DNA of 64,000 nt from Vanilla planifolia (Eukaryota > Streptophyta > Magnoliopsida > Asparagales > Orchidaceae). A program made the position numbers and the translations under genes. Under the pieces are notes generated by a model that was not told the DNA's origin, did no database searches, and saw nothing but the letters and a program-made list of their open reading frames with translations. Below, in pieces: positions 28,550-41,500 of this stretch. Numbering within the stretch: the stretch's first letter is position 1; every line of letters begins with the position of its first letter. The stretch covers positions 1,919,569-1,983,568 of the forward strand of contig CM043875.1 of NCBI GenBank assembly GCA_023846275.1, given 5' to 3'.

Positions 28550-29070
28550 CTGTAAAAACCTGTGTCGACCCACGTCGATTAGTGTTGACACTCTAACCTG
28601 TTCTGACATGCACCGATCTGTATTGACTTGCTAACTTGTGCTGACCTGCATAAACCCACATCAACCTCTCATGTCAATCTACTTTATTCGACTCGACCCA
28701 TGCATACTCGAGTTAGCTTACACTCACCTCAATCAACCTGCACTGGCTCATGCCCACCAGAGTCAAGCAGTGTCAGCCCACACCAACTTAAGCTCACTCA
28801 GTTGATTTGTCGCCACCATCGAGTTGACTCAACATCAATCTTGGGCGATTCGAGACTGATTCAGACTGATTCGCTACACATCCAGCCGCCTCGTTGTCGA
28901 TCCAGTTGACTTGCTGCCTATTCAAGTTGATTCACCTTTGATCGAGACTGATTCGTCCGAAATACAAGCAATTCGTCGTAGATCCAGGCCTTATGCCCAC
29001 CAATCTAGGCTAAGTTGTTGTTGACCCTGGTCGAGTCACAACCGATTCCTAACAAATTGCCGCTGCTCGT
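28550..29070. repeat. Degenerate short-unit repeat region, GC-richer
   Basis: The block is built from many diverged copies of short words such as GACTGATTC, GTTGACTTGCT, GTGCTGACCTGC and TCGATCCAGTTGAC, with spacing of roughly 14-25 bp. It is clearly GC-richer than its flanks. No frame encodes a recognisable protein. It resembles an old minisatellite. Confidence 0.6.
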
Positions 29071-29854
29071 GACCGAGTAACCACTTTTGCAAGCAAAGTC
29101 CCTGTCATACCTGCCACACCATCTTAACATCAATCACATTATATTCAACATTAATGAGACAATAATAGAACTTTGTCACGTCACGCCAATTTGTCTTAAC
29201 TGTATACTTCAATCTTATTCTAAATTAATTTGAAAATTTCATTCAATTTAGGCCCCTCGTCGTTGCCCTAAGTTTTTTATTTAAATTTTTTAAATTTATT
29301 TTTGGCATCAACATATATTTTGAAAAGCTTGTTTGGATTTCTAAATATTGGTTTGTATGAAATATAAGTATTAACATTATTTAAAAAAATTATATTTATT
29401 AAGAGATACTAAATATAAACAAATAATTATTTTAATTATAATTATATTCTCTAATTTTTTTGTAAAAGTATAAATGATTTTTTTATTATTTATCCCATAT
29501 TTTTGTTATTCTATGTTTTAATCAAATTTTAAATCTCATATTTTCAAAATATTGAGTTTAAAAAATCAGTGCCAAACAAAGACTAAATAAAACAGAAGCT
29601 ATTCTTCTTAATCACCAGCTGGCAGCTATTGGAAGTTCCAACAAAATAATGCAATTTTTTAATTTAAAATTTTTATCTAATTAAGAAAAAATAAATGGAA
29701 TAAAATATATTTTTAAATAGATAGAATTGTAATATATTATAATAATGAAAACTTTTTATTTATTTTTAAATAACTTAATAATACATATTCTGTAAAACTA
29801 ATGAAATATGGGATATTTGTTTTTAAGTAGATTAATTTTATTATAATTACATCA

Positions 29855-30224
29855 ATGTGGGAGCCGAGGAAAACTCGAAAAAAACGGGGAAAATAAGAAA
29901 AAATACCGGAATCTGGGGGGGATCGTCTCCGATTCAGACAGCGAAGACCATTTTGATCGGCTTGGAGGACCTCAGAATCCGAGACCGCGGAGAAGAAGAC
30001 GACGACCGCGGCGTCGGTACGAATTCGCCGGACGGAAAGGTCGACCACGATGAGGTCTGCTCCGAATTGAATGGAAACCCTAAGCAGGAGGGAGAAGCCC
30101 CAGGACCAGATCAAATCGGCGAGGAGGACCGCCGGCAGTTGGATCTGCTTCGCCGGAGGCTGAGAGGGGACGAGTGGGGATCGGTTTCCGGCGTTTCGAC
30201 TTGCCGCGGCGTCCCGGAGAAGGG
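29855..30224 (+). promoter_or_regulatory. Probable 5' UTR of the PWWP gene, with uORFs
   Basis: GC content rises sharply at about 29,860 and stays high up to the main ATG. A 6-codon uORF (30050-30070) ends in TGA. A second uORF of 30 codons (30071-30163) starts on the very next base. Both end before the main ATG. The transcription start is inferred only from composition. Confidence 0.5.
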
Positions 30225-33200
30225 ATGGGGGCGTCGGAAGTTGAGGACGGGGCGGGGATTGGCGTCGATTGTAGCGTGGGCACCATCGTGTGGGTGAGGA
30301 GGAGGAACGGGTCCTGGTGGCCGGGACGGATTCTAGGGCCGGAGGAGCTGTCGGCGTCTCACCTGATGTCGCCGAGGTCGGGTACGCCGGTCAAGCTCCT
30401 TGGGAGGGAGGATGCTAGCGTGTGAGCTTGCTATTGCCTTTGGATCTTTTATACATTGTTAGACCCTTCACAACTGTGTTTTGCTTAATAATCGGTCTTG
30501 TATTGTTCATGCATACTACTCCTTTTATTTAAAAAAAAGTTGAAAAAGAAAAGATTGAAGTGTCGCGTTTTAAATATTTAACGATTTGCTCTGTAACAAC
30601 CATGTCGGTGGTTGCTGTTTCATGACCTAGCCTTCCTGTGACAATCAAGAGAGTTCTATGTCTTGCATGCAACAAGAGCACATCCACCCATGGTTTATCT
30701 CATGAAAATTTGTATGCTGTGTTGGTTTATTTTCCATGGCTTTCTTTTGAGCGGATCCTTGCTGTAATAGGAGTTCCCATTGTTTATGTAGTTCGTCTTA
30801 CTCTTGAGGAACTTTGTGGCATTCAGATTGCCAGTTATCGTTACTAGTTTATCAGTGGAGATGTAGTGATGCTACAGGGTGAAAGCTGAAGGGAAAATGT
30901 TTCACCTCTTGGATGTTTTTTATTCAAGGACTAAAACTAAACCCAGAAGTTTTTCCTAACATTGGATGTAGAGCTCTACATAGATTGCATTGGATAACCA
31001 AACTACCAGGGTAGTCAAGGTAATGAATGGAATAAAAGAGATTGCCTATTTAGGCACTTGTCCTTGACTTCTTCGAGCTGATAGATTTGGTAACTCATTT
31101 GTCAACAATGTGGTTAGTGATGAATTGTTGAGAACATTTTATTTTTGTGGATTAACAAAAGGCATATAATTCTGATGAGTGTTCCTATTTTCTAGTGCAT
31201 CAAGTATAATGTTTGTTGTTGCATGTTGTTTTTGTTTTTTATGCCATGGGTTGACTGTACTACAAATGAAAGCTATACATTGCTTTTGATGTTGAATAGA
31301 CTATAAAAACCCAGTTTAAGCAATTGCTGTGATTGTGCATATCATGCATTTTTGTGAGATAAATTTATTTTGGCCTTCTTGTCTTATTTGTTTGTTCTAA
31401 CTCTCCTTTTCTTTTAGGGATTGGTATAATTTGGAAAAATCCAAACGTGTGAAGGCATTTCGTTGCGGTGAGTTTGATGCTTGCATTGAGAGGGCCGAAG
31501 CTTCCCAGGGTACTCCTACCAAGAAAAGAGAAAAATATGCCCGTCGAGAAGATGCTATCTTGCATGCTCTTGACCTTGAGAAGCAGCAACATGAGTTGAA
31601 GGGGCAAAACTTGGGTGTTGACTCAAATTTTATAAGCAACGAAATTATTGGAGCTCATGAATGTAAGGCATCTACCTTTTATTCTTTTCCTACCAACAGT
31701 CACGATGAACTTTTAGCTGTATGACATTCTCTGATAAAACAGAACTCTTTGGCAAAAACAGATCCTTCACGTGAGGAACAGAATTTGCATGACTCTTCTT
31801 TTATGAACAAGGCAAGAGGTTATAAATTTATGAAATGTGAAGAAGATGGTCCGGAGGGGATTCCTCGAATGAGGGGTTTGCGAGATTTTGGGCTGCGGAC
31901 GGCCCAATCAAAGAGTAAGCTATCTCAATCTCTGGATATGCGGGATACTGGAAAACCTTTGGATGGTTGTGTGGAAGTGCTTTCGTCTTCTGGGATGGAG
32001 GATGCATCTCATGCTAGTAGCAGCAAAAATTCAAGAGCCGTTAGAAAGAAGAGATCACAGAGTGGTGGGACAGAAGATTCACTAATCAAAAAACGTGACC
32101 GACGACGGCCTCTTGTTCAAGTTATGCAAAGCAGTGAAAAATTGCCTCCAAATTTGTTTCAGACTGGTTGCAATGCCAATGCCTCTTCAGTGGCTGAAAA
32201 TAAGGAACACATCCAATCCATTTGTAGGGTGAAACAGGGAACATATCCCTATCTATTTGATGATCCGGATGGCCTGTCTGAAAATGGAGGGCATAATCCT
32301 GAGAATCTTCTGATATGTGCAAGTGAATTTGGAGCAGGCAATGGACTTAATGACCCTTTTAGTGAAACTGGAGATTATACATGCTCTGGTTCTATTGAAA
32401 CAAATCACTTTGCTTCTTCGGAAACTGATTATTTGGAACCTGATATAGGAGAAATTAGAAACGTGCAAACAGGTATCACTATCTTTTTCTTATGATGGTT
32501 TTTTTTTTGAAGTATTAGACATGGGTTTTTTCAAGTTACATGTAAATTTTTCTTACTTTTTTGAAGTTTTGTGAAAATATGATTGTTCAGTTCATTTAAT
32601 GCTGATGGAAAATAAATTTGTCATGTGTGGAAACCTTTTGCCATAATGTACCTCTGAATTCCTTTTGGAAATCTGAAAATCATTATTTGTATGCTAAATG
32701 TAACTTGCTAATTCTTATTCTTGAAGATTGTTTGACTGAGGCATTTGTCTTTTGAATTGTATCTAATCATATTCAATTGTATTTTATCTTATGTCAATAG
32801 TTGTTGCATGCATCAATTGTCCTTAAAACTAACAAATATGCCATCTATTTGATTTGCTTTTTTTACAAGTTAGTTATTTTTCATTGACCTACAATCTTGC
32901 TTAATATGTTCTAGTCAATGTAGAGCCATCCAAATTACGAGATTAGCTTAGATACATATTAGGTGGTCGTATTGTGTCTTCTGATTAGTTTTTAGATTAG
33001 AGCTTGTTAATTATATGATTGAGTTTTAGTTATTTTGAAATTGATAGTCAATGATGGTGTAAGATTAAATAATAACTTGGTGTGATTGTTTTCTATTATC
33101 TTTAATGCATTGTAAAAAGGGTCTATTTATGAGCACGTTATCTTTAGAGCAAATCCTATGCCAAATGAAATGGAGAGTGGTGCACTGCTAATGGGTTGAT

Positions 33201-36016
33201 GTTGGGTTATCAAAAGTTGATTATTATCCTGATATTGACATATTGTTCGTGTGTTATAAGGTTCTGCCTATTTGAAGGACGTTTTCTCAGGGATTCACAT
33301 TAGTTTCACAAGATGGTCAATAAACATTTTTGTTTTGGAGATATGGGTAGAGGTGGGCATGTCAACTAGTCAATTAATCTATAAAATGGAACATTTTTTT
33401 TTTACTTGAAGTATAAAAGCCGAAGTAATGATCCTTGTCGTTTATATTTTGTTGGGTCAAATGCATGTCAAGGCTGACTTTATCCAAAAACAACGTGGTC
33501 CAATTAGCGTTTGTTTTTTAAATAAGCCCTTGGGGGGCTCTTAGCACAACAATAAGTGCTTTTGCTATGACATGTTTTGCAATTAGCACTTAAGTTTTCT
33601 TGGAGTTTTTGCATGATGCTAAACTTTTTCATGAATTTTGGAAGGTTTTTTTGAAATAGAATATAAGAATTTATTTGTTGCATTGTTAAGAGGCATACTG
33701 ATGTATCATAAACTTGATTGTTCAGGATAGTTGGAAGCTCATAGATTGAGTCATAGATCAAATGCAAATAAGTGTTAAATATTTAAGCAAATCTACCTTT
33801 GCTTAATAGAAGTGGAATAGTGTGATTGATTAGCTAAAATTGATTGCGAACGAGAAGGAAGTTTAACTTGAATAATGAATCTTTGGAACCCTGTTTGTCA
33901 GTTATTTCTATATAACATTATTTTAGTTCATTTTTTTGTTGAACTTCTCTAGAATTTTTAATTTTGATAGTGTTATGTTGTTGTTATATTGTCTAACATC
34001 GATTTAGCTTATAGTTCTGCATTAAAGCACGATATTTAATGTGTTTATCTTAGTTCATTGTTTCATTTGATATCTTAAGATGTGTAATTTTTTTGGTTTC
34101 TTAAAAAATGTTTGTATACATTAAATGGGAATCGGTAATCAAAGTTGTATTCTTTTTAAGTTAATCATGTCTTAGAAAACAAAGAACAAGAAGCCATATA
34201 TTCTATTTATAAAAAAATTCATCCATTTTTGTAGAAGGGATATTGACTTAATTACATAGAAAAAAGTTTTTGAAATGACAAAAAACTAGTTATTTAGCTA
34301 ATGATGCTTGCTTTAGATGCTTTGGACTTTTGACATGCAAACCATTTATTAATAATCCTGTTAAAAGTGATGAATACTTGGAATTATCCCAGAAAAAGAC
34401 ATAACAATAGTTTATTAGAAAGGACATAAATTTGAATCGTAAGAACAAATTGTTAATTTATAGATCATAATAGCATAAGATAAGTCATCTAACCATAGTT
34501 TTTTGGATTAAGGTTTGTTCTTGCTGTTACTGCAGCACATGAGCAGATTTTTAAACTGCGGATGGTGTAGCTTTTTCCCCCCAACCTACAATTGTGTGCA
34601 CCTGTAAATGACATGTGAAGTGATAATCTTTTTACTGTTAAACTCTTATTTCTGCAATGGACTTCTCCCTGCCTGTTACCATGTTTGACTTGAAATCTAA
34701 GCTCTAAGCAGGGATACATCTTCTTGTGTTCTTATTTACTTTCCAAGTTATGTGATATAATGATGATATTGTATCTGAATCCTTTTTATTCTTATATACT
34801 TTCTTCTTGTTATGCAATAGATGCCCTGGTTCCTGGATCTAAATTTTGTGAACCACCCGAATTTCAAGTTCCAGATCAATTCATGAGATCGAGTGAAAAC
34901 AAGATGCTTCAATCTGGGATTCTGTCCCATTTACATGAGCAGGTTGCTGATGCTTCTTCTGAAGTTGGGGTAGCCAAATGGCATCTGAAGGGGAAACGGA
35001 ATGTAAGAAATACTGGAAAGAGGAATTGTTCTGCTGTAGAAAAATGCAACGGCTTTATAAATGAAATTGTGCATGAAAGCAAAGAAAACAGTTTGAATTG
35101 TGGAAAAGCAGAGAACTACAACCAAAGGGCCTCAACCTGGGATGTTCATCCTAAGAAGGAGACCGTGTATACCTGCGAAGAGGGCGATCTAATTGATGAG
35201 GATTTCACACACAACCAGCTAAATGTCTATGACGATTGGGCAAACTTTCCTTTGCAGTTCTCCAAAGATGACCGAAAAAGCAGCCACAGCCTCAGTGGCC
35301 CCTCCCTATGGGAGAATGACAAGCCAAGTGATTCGGCCAAGGGAACATTTTGGGATGACCCATCAGAACAGTTTCGCCCTGTTTACCCCGGCAATGAAAC
35401 CGAGACTTGTTTGATTGATGTGGATTTGAAAGTCGAAGCAAGTTACCAAGGCGAGCATGTGCCTCTTGTTTCTCTGATGAGCAGATGGAACGGAAAGGCG
35501 ATCATAGGGCATCCTCTTCAGATTGAAATACTGGAAAATGGATCCACTAGTCGTCTTCTCGATGAACACACTGTTGTCCTGGATGATCCTACAGCTCGTC
35601 CACCCGTTTGGCGGACTGCTCGAAGAACTGCGATGCAGAGAGTCCCTCGTCCCAATCCATCAGCCGCTCAATTGGACGATGAACACAAGAATGTACATTC
35701 TTCTCATGCTCGCGGAATTCAGTCGGGCAAGTCCAAAAAGAGTACAAAGAGGCTCAGCTCATCTACAAAGAAAACAAGAATGTTGTCTTCCTTAGCTTCC
35801 AATGACAAGCCTGGAGGTAGAAGTGGTAGTGTAAAATTTGCCTGTACCAATGACATCCTGAGAGGTTTAATAAAGCCTGAAGGTTCAATACCTCTTGTGA
35901 CCTGTGTCCCCGTGAAAGTGGTCTTCAGCAGGTTATTGGAAGCCCTCGGCAGGCCATCGTCGACCGCAGCTTACCGGGTTAGAATGAGCAGCCCAGCAAT
36001 CCGAGATCCATCATAG
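30225..36016 (+). CDS. PWWP/Tudor-like domain protein (At1g51745 type)
   Basis: This is a putative chromatin reader; PWWP domains bind methylated histone tails and DNA in the nucleus. Exons are 30225-30421, 31418-31662, 31762-32472 and 34821-36016. They are in phase and give 782 residues. The PWWP motif is SWWP at residues 30-33, within VWVRRRNGSWWPGRI. The conserved SVDWYNLEKSKRVKAFRCGE follows across the first splice junction. The middle is hydrophilic, with a basic nuclear-localisation-like stretch KKRDRRRP near residue 257. The C-terminal family block CVPVKVVFSRLLEALGRP is near the end. Exon 3 must use the second of two CAG acceptors (AG at 31760-31761), because the first (AG at 31741-31742) breaks the frame. 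ATG 30225 is chosen because in-frame codons further upstream contain no ATG. It is longer than the Arabidopsis relatives as I recall them. Confidence 0.9.
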
Positions 36017-37804
36017 TCATCGCTTGCTCGAGTCTGACTCTTTCGGTATACTCTTTGGCCAATCTTGAGGCCTCCATTCCTAATGCTTGGAATGTTTCTA
36101 TATGCCAAATCACAAGCAAACTGGTGAGCCAAAAAATGTAATGTGTTAAATTATACAAATGGGAGGGGAGATTTGGTTCAGCTGAGATTGAACTGAAAGC
36201 ATCTTCAAGGTTATGAAGCTTGGCTATCACAGAATTGGGTTGGCTGATTCTTGTAAAGTACTGACTGCTTCTTCTACTGATTTAACTTTGGTGGGTCGGT
36301 TTGGCATATAATAAATTTCTCCAAAGGGATGCAGAAGAACTTAAATGGAAGATGGCTGTTGTCAGCTTCCTTTGGTGCCTTTATTTAGTTGAAGAATTAG
36401 TTCAAATTTTGTATTGGTGGTATGTATATGATACTGTTGGGGTGTAGAACAGAAGCAGCTTAAAAATGATGTTTCTTCTTAGATGGTGTATTTATTCAGC
36501 TTTGAAAAGGATTTGTGAGCTCAAAAGCCGTAGTTTTCTTATTTGTAAGTCTTTGGTGGTTGAAAAGATAGCTTTGCTTTGTCAATTCAATCGATAATTT
36601 CTTTATATTTGTTTCATCTTTTGTAATTTCTTGGATCTAAAAAAGTGTTTTTTTAAAATTAGTTTTAAAAATAAATTTTGCAACTTAGATATATTAAACT
36701 ATATAAAAATATTGTCTTTTGGATCATCTTATTATGATCTAATCAAGTTTTGTATCTTTTGAGAGTTTTTTTCTATTAACTATCTATTGATGCTATTTTT
36801 GTCATATCATGTTTAAGACAATTTGTTTTTCAATTTTTTCAAATTTTACTTTGAATTATTTTATTTTAATTTACAAACTTTTTTGTTTTCAAGATTTTTG
36901 TCTTTATTGTTAATCATTACATTTTTTTTTTATTTGCTTAAAAAAACATTTAGAATGGGGCAAGAAAAGATAGATTGATTGATTTTGTTTTGACTATTCT
37001 TTGGACATTGAAAGTCAATAAAGTGTATAAATGATTACCAATCATGAGTTCCTTTTTAGATCAAAATAAAATATATCCAAATAATTATAATATTGACTAA
37101 AACTTGTACACATTTTCTAACTCCATATTAGATGTGAATCTTTTCTAAATTTAACATTATATTAATAAATTTTAATTTTATTAATATTTTTTAAAAAGGT
37201 GCTTGATATACAAATATAACATATCATCAATATCGCGTTTAAATTAAAATATAACACTTATCAACTTATTAAAAAATATTTAAAAATTACATATCATAAA
37301 ATAATTATTATAATAATTAATATAATAAGATATAACTCCAAGTATTAAAAAATTTAGATTTCATCACAAAAAAACTAACATATAAGTCTCCCCCCCAAAA
37401 AAAATCAACAAATTAGAAGACATTGATCAAAACAAGAAAACCTTAAAAAAATTAATAAGAGAACATTAACAACTAAAGTGCATTAACTTATCAATATTAT
37501 GTACATAATACAAATAAACATTACATAAATAATATTATACAATCTGATAATGTTAAGCAAATGGCACACAGAAGAGTCGAAACAAGCAATCCATCCTAAA
37601 AAATTTCCAAGTCATAGAAGGATGAAGCAGCCAATGCTCATAAACAACAGCTACACACATAACTGCAGTGAAGGCCGCCACACATCAGTTTGCATTTGGC
37701 CAAAAACTCGGGCGCTGCAGACATCCCGAGCGCGCGCGCGTGCTCGACACCCTCAAGACAAAAACAACGAAAAAAACAGCGCCACAGAGAACAAAAGTGA
37801 TCAC
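36017..37804. other. PWWP gene 3' UTR and intergenic DNA
   Basis: The first 500-600 bp are probably the 3' UTR. The rest is very AT-rich with no gene. A short alternating CG run (about 37729-37741) stands out just before the eS25 fragment. Confidence 0.55.
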
Positions 37805-38035
37805 CTTATCACATCTAGTTTGATCAAACAGAACAGCTTTGTTCACCTTCTGCATCTTCCTCTTGCTCCACTTCTACAAACCAAGCAAAAAGGTTAACAA
37901 ACTTAACGAAAGACAAAAAGGATGAACGAGCACAACAGCTAAACCAGAGAACAAACCTTCTTTTGTTCTCTTCCCTCCACCAGACTTGGCTGATTTCGAT
38001 ACCAGTGGCCGAGCTTTTTCCTTCTTGGGCTCCAG
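37805..38035 (-). pseudogene. RPS25: Ribosomal protein eS25 (RPS25) gene fragment, exons 1-2
   Basis: Minus-strand exon 1 remnant (38035-37957) reads PKKEKARPLVSKSAKSGGGK, matching the lysine-rich N-terminus of plant eS25. After an 83-bp intron (37956-37874, GT-AG), the exon 2 remnant (37873-37805) reads KWSKRKMQKVNKAVLFDQ and ends at a GT donor. The expected start ATG is CTG, and exon phases no longer fit (79 bp before a codon-boundary exon). The rest of the gene, including the winged-helix domain, is missing. Because introns are kept, it arose by DNA duplication or capture, not retrocopying. It sits about 520 bp beyond the BCCIP stop codon on the same strand. Confidence 0.85.
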
Positions 38036-38553
38036 AACATAATACACATCAAAATCTTCCAAATCAAAGATAAATACAAGGAAAAAAAAATCAACTTTAT
38101 CATCCAAACTACTCTTAGTTGTCTTTAGAACCACCTTTGAAGTATTTTTGATACATACTATATCAAAGATCTGCAGTATTTGTTGATGCCCATTAGAGAA
38201 ATATAGAAGCCTACTGTTCAATCCATATCTCCTAATAAAAAATTATCTACAAAACAGTAGTAAAACAATAATATATGGCTTAACAACATTCCATTTCAAA
38301 AAGCAGTTTATGGCTGCTTACATCCTTCTTTAATTGCTTAAAGTTATCAGCAAATCAAAAGAAAGAATAAATAGTATCAAGACTTGTTCCATAAACAGTT
38401 CTTCAACAACAATACATTTTTCTAACAACTTTTCTGAACTTAAAAAAGCTATTTAGAGAACCGTAGATCAAGCTGCAACCAATTGGAGATCTGGAGAAGA
38501 CCAATGCTGTAATTGTAATAAATAACCAGCAAACATGACATCTCAAACAGTTG

Positions 38554-41500
38554 TTAACTTTCAGCCAGGAGAGATTTCAACTTCTCACGAAACTTTGGGA
38601 CAGCATCAACATTAATGATCATGATTAATCCCATTGATCTGTAATTCTTCAACTGAAATGAATGCAAAAACAGGGATTGAAACTCATCTTAAGAACAATA
38701 CCAAGCAATTTCATGATAGGATCTAGTTGCTAAAATGAGGTAAGATAATAAATAAACGAGTAAATAACAAATAGGTTTCTATAATTTGATGGAATGAATA
38801 GATAATAATGCATAATGACGATATCCTTTTTTTTAATAAAACAACTAATAATATCAAATTTTCTTAAAACTTAATTTTAAATTTATCAATATTTAATTGT
38901 TCATTTGATTTGAAATTTAAGATTATTTAGATCAAGATTAGTTTCATATGATTGATATTAAGTTATTAATTTTCGAATTTGAATATTATGATATTTTATA
39001 TATACGTAAAGCCTTTTGTAACAAATAAATTTAGCAATTTAGAATAAATTTTTCACCAATAGATTGCGTTCTTTACATCTCTTTAACCCCTCACCAAAAC
39101 GTACGTTTCAACTTCTTTCTCCTCTTGCTATTTCCTCTTTTCTCTCTTTATGAGCCTTCTCTTGCTACGTGCATTCTATCAAATGGGTCCTTTTTGTTTC
39201 TAAAATAATCGAATTTGTACTTGTATTTTTGATAGTACAACAAATAACTTTGTAAATTTTTTCCTATTTTTACATTGACCTTATAAACAAAGACCTACAC
39301 ATACAATTATATAGTTATTTAAAACCAACTCAAATTAAGGAAAGCTAGCTTGGGGAAACTACAAAATATTGACAGAGATGTTCGGAATAAAAGATCGAAG
39401 GATGCCTGAGTAAAGAACCTAAGTACTTGGGTATGAGTTGATATCACCGAAGTACATAAGAGGTACCAATGATACCAAAATGGTACTGGTAAGGCATGGC
39501 AACATGTGATTGAAGTTGTCTAGGCGATCATTTCGCCTATAGGCATTGATAGAGATGACAAATCTACATGGCCGGAAGTGGCTGCATTAGGAAATAGACA
39601 TAAGGTTCAACATGTGTTAAATTTGATAGCAAGTAAAAGCAATGTTTGAGTTATAGCTTACAGCTACAATAGAGTTGATCAATGATTGAGCAACTACGAA
39701 AATATGAGTGTTGTCTCCTTTGGAATGTGATAAATTGAGACAATAAGATTTAAATCTATCATCACAAAAGTATATATTTACTCAATTATAATCAATTGAT
39801 GGAAGTAAATGCACTTACAAAATCATTGCCTTAATCAAGATTTGAATCTATTATCAACAGCCTAAGAAACATCATTATCTATTCCTGGCTTAAGAATTAT
39901 GTTGAAAAAAATAAAATTATTCCCCTTAAGTAAGAATGAACTTCAAAAATATAAGAAGACTCTTATTTTATAATTTTGATTATAGTTGATTTATTATTTT
40001 TTATTACTCCTAACTTATCATAAAAGTTTACATAAAGAAACAAAATTTGCAAATATGTATCTTGTCAATGAAAAATCAACCTGATGAGATTTTCTCCAAT
40101 GTTGGTGGGTTCAATACAGCATGATGTAACATGTGAATATGGAAAAATGCATTTGTTTTCATACTTAAACGTAATACTTTCAGTTGCATCATGTCCTTTT
40201 TCAATACTTAAGTAATAAGAAATATGAATTGATGAAATAAAGGCTTCATCCTTCAAATCTTAAATTTCACTTCAACTTTTATTTGTTAGGCATCATTGAA
40301 ATCCTAAATTTCATTTCAACTTTTATTTTCTAGGCATAAATGTTTGCATTAACAAAGCAATTCTAATGAAAAAAAATGCTTCATTGTCCATATTCACATC
40401 TATTATTTTTCAATTTCAAATCAGTAACAGAAGTGTATAAATCCAAACTAAGGTTCACCTTTGTAGTAGGTAAACAACAAGCGCAACACTATATACAAAT
40501 TGACTAAGAAGTAATCATGCTTGAAGAAAGTTGAATGGCATATGGACGAAGCACCATTCCCAAATTGCATGTTAAACTCATTGTTTGTGTTTCAAAGGAA
40601 CATTTGCTAAATTGCAAGAGCTTGTTCAAACCAATACCTAAAACATTTAGCATCCTTTATATTTATATTAATGAAGAAAGAAACTAAAAAGTAAATTCAG
40701 TAACATACTCCATACCTCATGGGGAACAAATTGTGAAGCATGAAGAGGAAAGGTAAAGGAAAATAAGCTCATCTGAAAGGAGATAAGTCCATCAATAAAT
40801 ATACAAATGCATGATAAGCAAATATATCAATCAAACAAATACCTCATGGAATATTTCGTCTTCTGCTTTAAGGTAAATTATTGGCTCATCGCAATCAAGC
40901 TTTGTTTTTGCATTGCATTGCTTAGCATGTTTTAACTACATTGAAAAATCAGTGACAACATATAATCATATAAGAAAGCAAAGCATTGTAACAAAATAAA
41001 GCCAATGCTTCTGTCATCATTTTTCCAACAAACAAATTAATATTTTCCATTTTACTCAAAAGAAAAAACTTAATATCATCTTTGTAACAAATAAATTAAT
41101 ATTTTCCATTTCATTCAAAAGCAAAAACCCAATATACTTGGTGACCGAGCAATAGTATAGGAAATGCAAATACCTCATAGATTCTCGTCACCAACAAATA
41201 GAACTTTAAGTGGAACGAGTTTCTAAGCTTTTCTGTTGGCTTCAACAAACACAAGACAAGCAAACAAAAAAGGAAATGTCAACAATGCTTTTATAAAGAA
41301 ATAAAACAATGGCACCTTGATAAGGGTAAATAAGATAAAAAATCACCATCCAACCTCATCTTCAGTTGCCCAAGAAACCTCATCGAAGAGGGCATCATAG
41401 AGTGGCGGCACCAACTCGTTGGGGCAGTTAACAAACCTTTGAGAAACCAAAAGACCCACTCGAGAAGGGTCCTGCTCCAATAGAACTTTCAACTTCATTT

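Larger units (their letters stand above)
27436..29854. other. Intergenic region between CLC-B and the PWWP gene
   Basis: The divergent promoters of CLC-B (-) and the PWWP gene (+) lie at the two ends. The region is AT-rich except for two patches. One is a short CT/GC-richer patch at 28180-28380 without a supportable gene. The other is the repetitive block at 28550-29070, listed separately. Short open frames here have no recognisable similarity. Confidence 0.5.

Noticed and set aside
29857-30297. 146-codon frame overlapping the PWWP start
   Set aside because: It begins with GTG, has no recognisable domain and owes its length to GC-rich 5' UTR sequence. The PWWP motif is in another frame.
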